From the NCBI GenBank assembly GCA_905233765.1, contig CAJOCU010000013.1, forward strand, positions 1 to 64,000: a DNA stretch of 64,000 bases, read 5' to 3'. The stretch comes from an uncultured Bacteroidaceae bacterium. GTDB lineage: Bacteria; Bacteroidota; Bacteroidia; Bacteroidales; Bacteroidaceae. A model generated the notes under the pieces. The model did no database searches, was not told where the DNA came from, and was given only the letters and a program-made list of their open reading frames with translations. How positions within the stretch are numbered: position 1 is the first letter of the stretch; each line of letters starts with the position of its first letter. Of the stretch, positions 8,805 through 19,002 are shown piece by piece. The translations under genes were made by a program, and so were the position numbers.

Positions 8805-11800
8805 ATGAAACGCATTATTTTTTTAGTTGTTAGCTTAGTATTTACGGCTTCCATCAAGGCCGAGGGCATCGACCGCAACACCGCCTTGAAGAAGGCACAA
8901 CGGTTTATGCCGGGAAAAGAGTTTATAACGGGCAAGGCCCTTCCGTCGGCCCGCGCCAAGGCGCCTCGCAAGAACGATGCTTTCTACATATTCAATGCAA
9001 AGGACGATGGCGGCTATGTCATCGTCAGTGGCGACGACCGCACCACGGAGATTCTCGGTTATGCCCAGCAAGGTCATCTCGATGTCGATCAGATTCCCGA
9101 AAACCTGAAATGGTGGCTGGACAGCTATGCCCGTCAGATTGAAGCCCTGGGCACATCACTCACTTCTGCAAAACATAGTGGCGTGACACAGGGCGCTCCC
9201 ATTGCGCCATTGATAACAGCCCAATGGGCTCAGCGTGCGCCCTATAATTATATGTGTCCCGACGGCAACTATGTCGATTTCAACGAAGAGGGCTACGATG
9301 CAGACAATCGCTGCGCTACAGGCTGTGTAGCGACCGCAATAGCACAGGTGATGTATTATTGGAAATGGCCCGAAACCTGTCCTGCTATTGATGGCTATTT
9401 GTGCCGTGAGCACTCCATCAATGCTCTTCCCAGCACTACGTTTAAGTGGGACTTAATGAAAGACACCTATTCAGCCCAAGAAACAGGCAAGTCTGCTGAC
9501 GCTGTTGCAGAACTTATGCGCTATTGCGGACAGGGCAGTGATATGATCTATGGCACCGACGGGTCGGGTACAATGTATAACCTTTCTAAAATGGTATCGA
9601 TCTTCCAGTACAGTCCAAACTGTTATGAATTGAATCGTGATAGATATAGCACTGAACAATGGGAAAGTCTTATATATGACGAGTTGGCTGCCCATCGCCC
9701 CGTATTATACTCAGGGCTTTCGTTGGATGCAGGACACGCCTTTATCGTTGACGGATATGACGACAATGGCCTTTTCCACATCAATTGGGGCTGGGGTGGT
9801 AAAGGCAATTCCTACTTCCTGCTAACTATTGCCGACCCTCGCGCGGAAGAAGGAGGACCCGTTTCTGATGTTGCTTTTGAGTTTCAACAAGATGCCGTAT
9901 TCGGACTCAAGCCAGCAGAATCAGACGAAATTATGCAACCTCGTCTCGCCTCATTAGTACATACGAATTCAAATAAGACGTACACAAGGCAGTCTCACTC
10001 TGACAACTTTAAAGATGTCGAGTTGGCAGGCTTTATTCTTCCTGTTTACACAATAACCCCCTCACATATCAGCAATTATGAAGTCGGATGGGCTTTATAC
10101 AATAACGACACCTGCATTCAGCAGTTTGGCAGTAAGAAAATTTCTGTCGAAAGCAATGAACCTTTTTATAATTACTTAAAAGTTTCTTTTGGAGCAAACC
10201 TGTCAGAGGGAGAGTACCAGTTATACCAGACTTACCGACTTAATGGGGAAGTAGAGTGGAAACGCTGTAAAAGCCAATATAAGGGTCAATACATGCTCTT
10301 GGCAGAAATTACTCCTACCACCATGAGTGTGAGAATTCCCGAAACTGACTATGTCGTCAACAGCATTTCTTTTTTAGAAGAACCTGAAGTAGGGAGTACA
10401 CTCAACATTAATGCAAATATTATTAACACAGGTGACTTTTACAACGATATCTTCCTTTTAGAAATCCAAAAGCCGGGAGATTCGCAGTGGGTTACAATAG
10501 ACAAGGTAGCTTCCCATCTTGAGCCCGGAGAGTGTGGCGACTTTCTATTCTCTTTCGTACCTGATCAAGCGGGGACCATTCCCGCCAGGATCAAGACAAA
10601 TTCATCCATCGGTTCTGATAAAACCCTTAAGACCTTCACCATCAAAATCGCAGCAACAGAAAAAATCACTTTAAACAATGTCACCTACCTATGCACACCA
10701 GAATATGGCCACGCTAAGGTTGTGGAAAACGCTGATGCAGACAACACTGCAAAAACTGTAACAATATTATCCTCTATCATCTCAGGGGGTGTTGAATGTA
10801 AAGTCTTTAGCATTGAAAGGTTTGCGTTTGATAACAGGCCTAATTTAAGTGAAATCACCATTCCAGAAAGCATAGAACACATTGACAGTTGGGCTTTTCT
10901 GGGCAACAACTTCTCATCAGTGGTGTCGCATATTCAAAACCCTCCAGTTATCGATGAAATAACATTTAAAAGAAGTGAATTCAACAAAAACACCTCACAG
11001 TATGATTACTATCCATCTCCCGCCACACTTTACGTCCCCATCGGCACTAAGGCGAAGTACGAGGCCATCTCCGGCTGGGCACAGTTTGCAAAAATCGAAG
11101 AGGGCGATCCGGCAGAAACAAAGATTGGTAATTTAAGATATTCTTATGCCACAGGCGGCAGTACCGCCACCGTGATACAGGACGAGAGCTATCAGCAACT
11201 GACGGAAGTCGTGGTTCCCGCGACAGTCACCATCGACGGTAGGACCTACCAGGTGACAGCCATCGGCAAGTATGCTTTCCGTGATAATAGCCTCACCGAA
11301 ATAACATTGCCCAGCACACTGAAATCCATTGAGGAGGGTGCGTTCTATTACTGCTATCAGATTCAAGACTTGGTCATCCCTGAAGGCGTAACATCAATTG
11401 GGAATTTATATGGGCAATCTGAAAAAGCTCGAACTGCCCAGTTCACTGAAAGAGATTGGTAAGTACGTGCTACTAAATAATAGTAGCCTTGCTGCTGTCG
11501 TCTCACACATCACCGACCCCTATGCCATCAGCGACAAAACCTTTTCGTCTTCTTCCGCCACGCTCTACGTCCCCATCGGCACCAAGGAGAAATACGAGGC
11601 ACTCTCGGGCTGGACACAGTTCGCTAAAATCGTAGAGGGCGAACCGGCAGAAACGAAGATTGGTGATTTAAGATACTCTTATGTCACAGGTGGCTCAACA
11701 GCTACTGTTATTCAAGATGAAAGCTATAAACAGCTGGTTGCAGTTGTGATTCCCTCAACCATCACCATCGGCGACAGGAGCTATCAGGTGACGGCCATAG

Positions 11801-13057
11801 ACGACTATGCCTTCCTCTACTGTCCGAAGCTAGTAGCACTCACTCTATCGGAGGGCCTGCAGTCCATCGGCAAGTATGCTTTCCGTTATAATAGCCTCAC
11901 CGAAATAACACTGCCCAGCACACTGAAATCCATTGAGGAGGGTGCGTTCTATTACTGCTATCAGATTCAAGACTTGGTCATCCCTGAAGGCGTAACATCA
12001 ATTGGGAATTATGGGCAATCTGAAAAAGCTCGAACTGCCCAGCTCACTGAAAGAGATAGGCGAGAATGTGATACTAAATAATAGTAGCCTTGCTGCTGTC
12101 GTCTCACACATCTCCGAACCCTTTGCCGTCAGCGACAAAACCTTTGTCAATCAAAGTTGGAACTATGACACCCAACAGTACGATTACACGCCATCTCCTG
12201 CCACGCTCTACGTCCCCATCGGCACCAAGGAGAAGTACGAGGCACTCTCAGGTTGGACACAGTTCGCTAAAATCGAAGAGGGCGAACCGGCTGAAATGAA
12301 GATCGGTTATTTAAGATACTCTTATGTCACAGGTGGCTCAACAGCTACGGTTATTCAGGATGAAAGCTATAAAGAGCTGACCGCTGTCACAATTCCCTCA
12401 ACCATCACCATCGGCGACAGGAGCTATCAGGTGACAGCCATAGACGACTATGCCTTCGCCTACTGTCTGAAGCTAGTAGCACTCACTCTATCGGAGGGCC
12501 TGCAGTCCATCGGCAAAAATGCCTTCGCCTCCAATGGCTTCTCCGAACTGACATTCCCCAGTACACTGAGGAGCATTGGTGATAACGCCTTCATCAATTG
12601 TACGCAAATCAAGACCCTTGTCATCCCAGAGGGCGTGGAGACAATTGGTTATAGGACTTTCGCATACATGTGGGACTTGAAGTATCTCGAATTGCCCAGC
12701 ACGCTGAAAGAGATTGGTGAGGGAGTCGTAGAAAGTAGCAGCGACCTCACATCTGTCGTCTCACACATCACCGAGCCCTTTGCCGTCAGCGACAACACCT
12801 TTGCGTCTTCTTCCGCCACACTCTATGTCCCCATCGGCACCAAAGCCAAGTACGAGGCGCTATCGGGCTGGACACAGTTTGCAGAAATCGTAGAAGGCGA
12901 ACCGGAGCCCGACGGCATCATCTCCATTAAGAATGAAAAGATAAATAAGAAAAGCGAAACATCGGCTGGCGCATGGTATAACCTGCAAGGCATACAGGTC
13001 AGCAAGCCTCAGAAAGGCGTGTACCTGAGGAACCACAAGAAATATTTCTCAAAGTAA
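8805..13057 (+). pseudogene. C10 family cysteine peptidase (streptopain/interpain-like) with BspA-like LRR_5 repeats and sorting-like C-terminus; two frameshifts
   Basis: Signal peptide MKRIIFLVVSLVFTASIKAEG; Cys motif RCATGCVATAIAQVMYYW; His motif GHAFIVDGYDDNGLFHINWGWGG; coding continues through ORFs 8805-11462, 11398-12081 and 12002-13057 in three frames; C-term WYNLQGIQVSKPQKGVYLRNHKKYF. Confidence 0.8.
11025..12905 (+). repeat. tandem ~600 bp LRR-coding repeats, copies 1 and 2 offset by 604 bp
   Basis: TCATCCCTGAAGGCGTAACATCAATTGGGAATT...ATGGGCAATCTGAAAAAGCTCGAACTGCC occurs at ~11380 and ~11985; CTCTACGTCCCCATCGGCACCAAGG block recurs 4 times. Confidence 0.8.
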
Positions 13058-13069
13058 ATACAAATCACC

Positions 13070-14587
13070 ATGGGACTAAATGATTACGGCTTTGGGAACA
13101 CCTACAAGACCAACTGGATGGGGTTGTTCTTTCTGGTGCTCATCGCCATCACCATCGGACTGGTCAGCTACTTCTACCATAGCAAGGAGTGGCCGGAGCC
13201 GGTGGCCGCACAGACGCTCACGAACACCTATGTGGGAATGGACCGGGAGCACGGCGACCTGGACTCGATGCTGTGCTTCCCCGTAGTGGGAGCTGTCGAT
13301 ACGCTGCAGGTTTACACGCTCGACAGAGTGGAATTCCGGACGGCTGATGGGCAATGGGTGCGAGGTAGCCTGCTGGACGAGGATGTCATCCTGCGCAAAG
13401 TGGCAGATATGCACGAGCTCACCAAACGTGCCGTCAACGCGGGAGCCAACAAGATGCACGACCGCGGCTACTACTTCATCAGCCGCCAACGCCTGACCGA
13501 GGCTTGTCTGGGTCGCACATTCCAGGAGATCGACGGCAAGTACCGCATCGCAGAATACTATATGCCGACCCCCGACGGCGGCGGCGACGCCTACTTCCCA
13601 TTCCTGGCGATGCTGCTGGACACCGGATTTTTCTTCGACACGCACATGCATTTCGATGCCGAAGGACGCTGCACAGCAGTGGAACCCTTCAAGAGACTGG
13701 ACCGCCGCAACGAAGGGCTGCTCAGGAGGCTACCCCTCGTGCAGACCATCATGAGTTGGGACTGGTTCACGTGGCTCATCCAGGAGTCGCCGTGCGGCAA
13801 CTACCGCTACTACGGTTTCTGGCTGTGGAAGCTGCTGATCGCGGTGTTCTACTTGATTGTCTTTGTGTTCTGGTTCATCCTACCACCGCTGACGTTGTTG
13901 GCGTTGTTCTACACGCTGCTGCCGTTGAATGTCGTGAAATGGATGCCCAACTATGTGCTGGCCGCGCTGGGCATCATCCTGACCATCGCGGGCTGCTATG
14001 TATGGATGGTCGGTCTCCTGGCGTGGGGGATGTACTCCATCTGCTGCGTCCTGTTCGTGGGCTATGCCGGTGTCATTGCCGTCACCCTCTCATCATCGGC
14101 GCCATCGACCGTGCGCTGTCCCAAATGCCATGCCGTCGGCACCCAGTCGATCATCAGCACCCGACTCATCCGCAACCTCATCCTCAACACCAACGAATAT
14201 GTGGACAAAGGCTACGACCACACAGAGACCAGGGTGAAATATGTAGTGTATGAAAAGGAGCATATCAGAACAGTCACATATAGCGGTCAGTATCACACAA
14301 GCAAAACACGATACATCACCCCTTACAAGGAGAAGGTGAAATACACCTATCGTGACATCTACAACCTCTACGACGAGTATGCCGTCAAATACAAGACCCC
14401 CGTCCTGCGCGGCAAGGTGCGCTGTTCCGAATGTGGCCACGTCTATGAAGGGCCGGAGTACGAGGGGCAGCGCGAGGAGATCAGCCGCCAGTTCACGCAA
14501 ACCGTTGTGCGGTTGAAGGAAACGCGCAAGAGCGAGGAAAGCCTCGGCAACATCTGGGAAGGGAGAACGCGCACAATAGAAGAATAA
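13070..14587 (+). CDS. membrane protein with split zinc-ribbon (CPKCH...CSECG), unknown function
   Basis: ORF 13 nt after the upstream stop; N-term TM, central hydrophobic helices, two CxxC motifs near the C-term. Confidence 0.65.
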   Translation: MGLNDYGFGNTYKTNWMGLFFLVLIAITIGLVSYFYHSKEWPEPVAAQTLTNTYVGMDREHGDLDSMLCFPVVGAVDTLQVYTLDRVEFRTADGQWVRGSLLDEDVILRKVADMHELTKRAVNAGANKMHDRGYYFISRQRLTEACLGRTFQEIDGKYRIAEYYMPTPDGGGDAYFPFLAMLLDTGFFFDTHMHFDAEGRCTAVEPFKRLDRRNEGLLRRLPLVQTIMSWDWFTWLIQESPCGNYRYYGFWLWKLLIAVFYLIVFVFWFILPPLTLLALFYTLLPLNVVKWMPNYVLAALGIILTIAGCYVWMVGLLAWGMYSICCVLFVGYAGVIAVTLSSSAPSTVRCPKCHAVGTQSIISTRLIRNLILNTNEYVDKGYDHTETRVKYVVYEKEHIRTVTYSGQYHTSKTRYITPYKEKVKYTYRDIYNLYDEYAVKYKTPVLRGKVRCSECGHVYEGPEYEGQREEISRQFTQTVVRLKETRKSEESLGNIWEGRTRTIEE

Positions 14588-14590
14588 AAA

Positions 14591-14690
14591 CGCCCCTAGG
14601 AGAAAACGCTTACACCCCTATAGCTTTAAGCGTTTTCTCCTATAGGTATCCGCGTTTTCCCCTAGGCGTGGGCCGTGAGGCCCAGGCGTC
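14591..14690 (+). terminator. compound hairpin/terminator region
   Basis: GGAGAAAACGCTTA...TAAGCGTTTTCTCC 14-bp stem, alternative pairing with GCGTTTTCCCCTAGGCG, plus TGGGCC-GTGA-GGCCCA hairpin. Confidence 0.6.
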
Positions 14691-15013
14691 TGTAGAATTT
14701 TTGTATTATATATTTGTTTTTGGCGCTGCCTCCTGCGCAACAGACTGATGGGGTTCGTGGAGGAGGGCAAAAATTAAAAGAGAAAAATCTGCGGTTTTAA
14801 GAAAGAGAGGAAAAGAAAAAGAAAAGAAAAAGAAGCAAAAAGAAAAGAATAAAAGAAAAGGTTGAGAAAGAGAACAAGATAATATCTGTTTTTGCAGCTC
14901 GAAAATTATGGAAAATCTGTAACGGCCGCGTCCGCTCGAAGATGACGAATGATCCTTATTCCCCACGACCCTCGAAAATCTATTGCAGGCAGCGTATATT
15001 TGTTGTATCTTTG

Positions 15014-15110
15014 CAGCGCAATCGAAAACCACACTGGGCGCACATGCCACCGGCATCGTGCGATGAAACAGAGAGCCCTCCACGATTGCGAGGTCTCTTT
15101 TGTTTTTGAA
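15014..15110 (+). ncRNA. candidate small RNA (own -7 box, hairpins, U-rich end)
   Basis: TATCTTTG at 15006-15013; CGCAATCG (15017-15024) pairs with CGATTGCG (15083-15090); internal CGCACATGCC-ACC-GGCATcGTGCG; AGAGAGCC...GGTCTCTTTTGTTTTT 3' end. Confidence 0.4.
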
Positions 15111-15166
15111 ATTCATCGAAACGCAACAAAATAGGAGAAAGTTTTTTTTCGTGACGATAATCTTCG

Positions 15167-15174
15167 TATATTTG
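15167..15174 (+). promoter_or_regulatory. -7 box TATATTTG for catabolic cluster
   Basis: TAnnTTTG match upstream of ATG 15231. Confidence 0.5.
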
Positions 15175-15230
15175 CAGCGACAAAGGAATAAGTACAAACA
15201 CCAGCAAAGGCGTATAATTAACAAAAGATA

Positions 15231-16178
15231 ATGGAATATAGAATATTAGGCCAAACGGGACTGAAGGTGTCGCAGCTGAGCTTCGGCGCCTCTTCGCTGG
15301 GCGGCGTGTTTCATGACATTGATGAGGGACGAGCCATCGAAGCGGTCTTCACGGCGCTCGACGGTGGCATGAACCTGATCGATGTGTCGCCGTACTATGG
15401 CCATTACAAGGCTGAGACGGTGTTGGGCAAGGCGCTGCGCCAGATTCCGCGCGTCGGCTACATCCTCTCCACGAAGGTGGGACGCTACGGCAAGGACGGC
15501 GTAAACACCTGGGACTACTCGGGCAAGCGCGCACAGGAGAGCGTCTATGAAAGCATGGAGCGACTGGGCGTGGAGCACATAGACCTGATTCATATTCACG
15601 ACATCGAGTTCCAGGCGTCGCGGCCAGGCGGCCTGCAGCTGGTGGTCGAGGAGACACTGCCGGCACTGGTGGAATTGAAGGAGAAGGGGCTCGTGAGCCA
15701 CGTCGGTATCACGGACCTGCAGATCGCGAACCTGCGTTGGGTCATCGACCACTGCCCGGAAGGTACAGTGGAGACGGTGCTGAACTTCTGCCACTACTGC
15801 CTCTGCGACGATGCACTTGCAGACCACCTCGACTACTTCGAGGCGCACGGCATTGGTCTCATCAACGCCTCGCCGCTGTCGATGGGCTTGCTCTCGGAGC
15901 GCGGTGTGCCGGCGTGGCATCCGGCACCGAAGCCGATGGTGGAGGCCTGTCAGCGTGCCGCCCAGCACTGCAAGGCAAAGGGCTATCCCATCGAGAAACT
16001 GGCGATGCAGTTCTCTGTCAGTAACCCGCGCATCCCCTCCACGCTCTTCTCGTCGGCCAACCCGGACAACGTCCGTCGTAACCTCGAGTTCATCGAAGAG
16101 CCGATTGACTGGCAACTGGTGAAGGAGGTGCAGGAGATGATTGGTGATCAAAGGAGGATGACATGGGCCAACTCATAA
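15231..16178 (+). CDS. aldo/keto reductase (L-fucose/D-threo-aldose 1-dehydrogenase-like)
   Basis: MEYRILGQTGLKVSQLSFGASSLGGVFH... AKR motifs, SPYYGHYKAETVLGKAL, HIHDIEF. Confidence 0.85.
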   Translation: MEYRILGQTGLKVSQLSFGASSLGGVFHDIDEGRAIEAVFTALDGGMNLIDVSPYYGHYKAETVLGKALRQIPRVGYILSTKVGRYGKDGVNTWDYSGKRAQESVYESMERLGVEHIDLIHIHDIEFQASRPGGLQLVVEETLPALVELKEKGLVSHVGITDLQIANLRWVIDHCPEGTVETVLNFCHYCLCDDALADHLDYFEAHGIGLINASPLSMGLLSERGVPAWHPAPKPMVEACQRAAQHCKAKGYPIEKLAMQFSVSNPRIPSTLFSSANPDNVRRNLEFIEEPIDWQLVKEVQEMIGDQRRMTWANS

Positions 16179-17080
16179 TTGACGCGCACTCGCACCTCTG
16201 GCTACGCCAGGACACCGTGGTGAACGGTTTTCCCATTCACGCCCTGGAGCCCAACGGCAGCCGCTCGCTCTTCTTCGGTGAGGAGCGGCAGATGTTGCCG
16301 CCGTTCATGATTGACGGGCGCAACACGGCAGAGGTGTTCATGAGTAATATGGATTATGCGCAGGTGGGCGCTGCGGTGGTGGTGCAGGAAGTCATCGACG
16401 GCTGCCAGAACGCTTACCTGGAGCAGGTGCAGCGGCAGTACCCCGACCATTTCTTCTGCATGGGGATGGCATGGAACCTCGAGGAGGCTGAGGCGGTGGC
16501 CGCGGCAGGACTGAAGGGCATCGCCTTCCCTGGACATCGCATGAAGGAGTCGCTGCTGACGCTGATGCCGGTGTTCAAGATGATGGAAGAGCGTAGCATG
16601 ATCGTGTCGATGTGCTTGGCCGACGGCGACAAGCAGGTGGACGAGCTGCGCGAGGTGATTGCGGAATGTCCGCGACTGAAGGTTGCCATCGGACATCTGG
16701 GCATGGCAGACCAACCCACAACGCCGCCTTGGGAAAACGAGAACTGGCGACAAGAGATCCTGCTGGCCAGGAACGAGAACGTGAGGGTGGAGAGCGGCGG
16801 CATCACGTGGCTCTACAACACCGAGTTCTACCCCTACCCTTCGGCCATCCGCGCCATCCGCGAAGCCGCCGACCTCGTAGGTTGGGACAAGCTGATGTGG
16901 GGCAGCGATTACCCCCGCACCATCACGGCCATCACCTATCGTATGTCCTACGACTTCATCACCAAGTCCACAGAGCTGACCGCAGCCCAGAAGGCCGCCT
17001 TCCTCGGCGAGAATGCACGACGGTTCTATGGCTTCGGAGCGTTTCCAGAATTACCTTATATAAAAAATATGAGTGAATAG
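16163..17080 (+). CDS. amidohydrolase family protein (Amidohydro_2; candidate sugar lactonase)
   Basis: IIDAHSHLWL... GIAFPGHRM... WGSDYPRTITAITY; overlaps the upstream gene by 16 nt. Confidence 0.8.
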   Translation: MGQLIIDAHSHLWLRQDTVVNGFPIHALEPNGSRSLFFGEERQMLPPFMIDGRNTAEVFMSNMDYAQVGAAVVVQEVIDGCQNAYLEQVQRQYPDHFFCMGMAWNLEEAEAVAAAGLKGIAFPGHRMKESLLTLMPVFKMMEERSMIVSMCLADGDKQVDELREVIAECPRLKVAIGHLGMADQPTTPPWENENWRQEILLARNENVRVESGGITWLYNTEFYPYPSAIRAIREAADLVGWDKLMWGSDYPRTITAITYRMSYDFITKSTELTAAQKAAFLGENARRFYGFGAFPELPYIKNMSE

Positions 17081-17131
17081 CCCTCTCCTCACCCTCCCTG
17101 TGATGGAGGGAGAATAGTTAGCATTCAAGAC

Positions 17132-18568
17132 ATGAAAGAAATGAATAATGATCACACATCGCGTCAGCATCTCCCCTCCCTCGCTCGGCTCGAAGAGACG
17201 CTTGACCCTTCAAGAACGGGAGGAGATGGGGGTGGACCTTTAGTTGAGAGAAAGTACCTCTTTACCTTTATTCTCATCACCTCGTTGTTCGCATTGTGGG
17301 GCTTTGCCAACGACATCACGAACCCGATGGTGGCGGCGTTTCAGACACTGATGGAGATCTCGGCGGCGAAGGCATCGATGGTTCAATTCGCGTTCTACGG
17401 TGGCTATGCCACTATGGCGGTGCCGGCAGCGTTGTTCATCCGCAAGTACTCGTACAAGGTCTGCGTGCTCATCGGTCTAGGCCTCTACGCCGTGGGTGCT
17501 TTCTTGTTTATCCCTGCCGCGCAGTTCCAGGAGTTCACCTTCTTCTGCGTGTCACTATACATCCTCACCTTCGGTCTTGCCTTCCTGGAGACCAGTGCCA
17601 ACCCGTTCATTCTCTCGCTGGGTCCGAAGGAGAACTCGACGCGCCGACTGAACCTGGCGCAGGCCTTTAACCCCGTGGGCTCGCTGAGCGGTATGGCGGT
17701 GGCTTCGTTCATCGTGTTGCCCAACCTGCTCTCGGACAAGCGCGATGCCGCCGGACAGATCATCTTCCACGGTTTGAGCGAAGCGGAGAAGGCCGATATC
17801 CGATTGCATGACCTCGCCATCATCCGTGACCCCTACGTGGCCATCGGTCTGGTGGTGCTGATGATGTTCATCATCATCGCCCTCACCAAAATGCCTTCTC
17901 TCAAAGGCGAGAACGATGCCAACACCAGTGCCCGCACTACCCTATCCCGCCTGTGGCACAACAAGATCTATCGCAACGGCGTGCTGGCACAGGTGCTGTA
18001 TGTAGCCGCGCAGATTATGGTGTGGACGTTCATCATCCAGTATGCAGACCACCTGGGCATCGACAAGGCCACGGCCCAGCGCTACAACATCCTGGCGATG
18101 TCGCTGTCGCTGACGGGGCGCTTCCTGGGGACCTACATCATGAAGTGGGTCAACCAGCGCAGGCTGCTGATGCTCTTCGGTATCGGTGCTTCCTTCTGTA
18201 CCCTCGGCGCCATTTGCATCGAGGGCCTATGGGGCCTGTATAGCCTCATCTGCATCAGCCTGTTTATGTCGATCATGTTCCCCAGCATCTACGGTATCGC
18301 ACTCGAGGACGTACATAGCGAGGACACCTCGCTGGGTGCCGCCTTCCTGGTGATGGCCATCGTGGGCGGCGCCTTGATGCCGCCCTTGCAGGGTCACCTC
18401 ATTGACCAGCAGGTCATCTTCGGTTGGCCCGCCGTGAACTTCTCCTTCATCCTGCCTTTCATCTGCTTCATCTTCATCACTATCTATGGTTTCCAAACTT
18501 TTAAGGAGAAGGAGAGGTTTAAGGATATGAATATTGAACTTAATGAATACAAAGAATGCAAAAGATAA
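17132..18568 (+). CDS. fucP: L-fucose:H+ symporter permease
   Basis: PLVERKYLFTFILITSLFALWGFANDITNPMVAAFQ, MFS/FucP family. Confidence 0.88.
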   Translation: MKEMNNDHTSRQHLPSLARLEETLDPSRTGGDGGGPLVERKYLFTFILITSLFALWGFANDITNPMVAAFQTLMEISAAKASMVQFAFYGGYATMAVPAALFIRKYSYKVCVLIGLGLYAVGAFLFIPAAQFQEFTFFCVSLYILTFGLAFLETSANPFILSLGPKENSTRRLNLAQAFNPVGSLSGMAVASFIVLPNLLSDKRDAAGQIIFHGLSEAEKADIRLHDLAIIRDPYVAIGLVVLMMFIIIALTKMPSLKGENDANTSARTTLSRLWHNKIYRNGVLAQVLYVAAQIMVWTFIIQYADHLGIDKATAQRYNILAMSLSLTGRFLGTYIMKWVNQRRLLMLFGIGASFCTLGAICIEGLWGLYSLICISLFMSIMFPSIYGIALEDVHSEDTSLGAAFLVMAIVGGALMPPLQGHLIDQQVIFGWPAVNFSFILPFICFIFITIYGFQTFKEKERFKDMNIELNEYKECKR

Positions 18569-18657
18569 AGGAAACTGAACAGCATTTTTCTCCCCTCCCT
18601 AACAGGGGAGGGGCCGGGGGAGGGGCTGGCTATCCCCAAAAGCAACATGGCCAGCCA

Positions 18658-19002
18658 GTGAAGCGCTATGTTCAGACGATGGACTTGAAGGATGATCCCG
18701 ACCTCATTGCCGAATATCGCCGTCGTCACAGCCGCGAAGAGGCATGGCCTGAAATTCGGACGGGCATCCGCGAAGTAGGCATCCTCGAGATGGAGGTCTA
18801 TCTTCTAGGCACACGAATCGTGATGGTTGTCGATACGCCCCTCGACTTCGACTGGGGCACTGCGATGGCACGTCTCGCCACCCTACCGCGTCAGCAGGAA
18901 TGGGAGGATTACATGGCCATCTTCCAGAAGTGTGCCGAAGGGGCCACGAGCGATGAGAAATGGCAGATGATGGATCGAATTTTCTATCTTTATGACTCAT
19001 GA
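18658..19002 (+). CDS. L-rhamnose mutarotase family protein
   Basis: KRYVQTMDLKDDPDLIAEYRRRHSREEAWPEIRTGIREVGI...; GTG 18658 is proposed as start instead of 18556. Confidence 0.8.
   Translation: MKRYVQTMDLKDDPDLIAEYRRRHSREEAWPEIRTGIREVGILEMEVYLLGTRIVMVVDTPLDFDWGTAMARLATLPRQQEWEDYMAIFQKCAEGATSDEKWQMMDRIFYLYDS

Noticed and set aside
13076-14500. Overlapping ORFs at 13076-13651(-), 13504-14253(+) and 14093-14500(-)
   Set aside because: Arg/His-rich or low-complexity frames overlapping the coherent 13070-14587 membrane protein.
14706-15224. 172 aa minus-strand ORF (and small ORFs 14949-15207)
   Set aside because: Phe/Ser-rich translation of a polypurine tract and promoter region; the area is better explained as intergenic with a possible sRNA.
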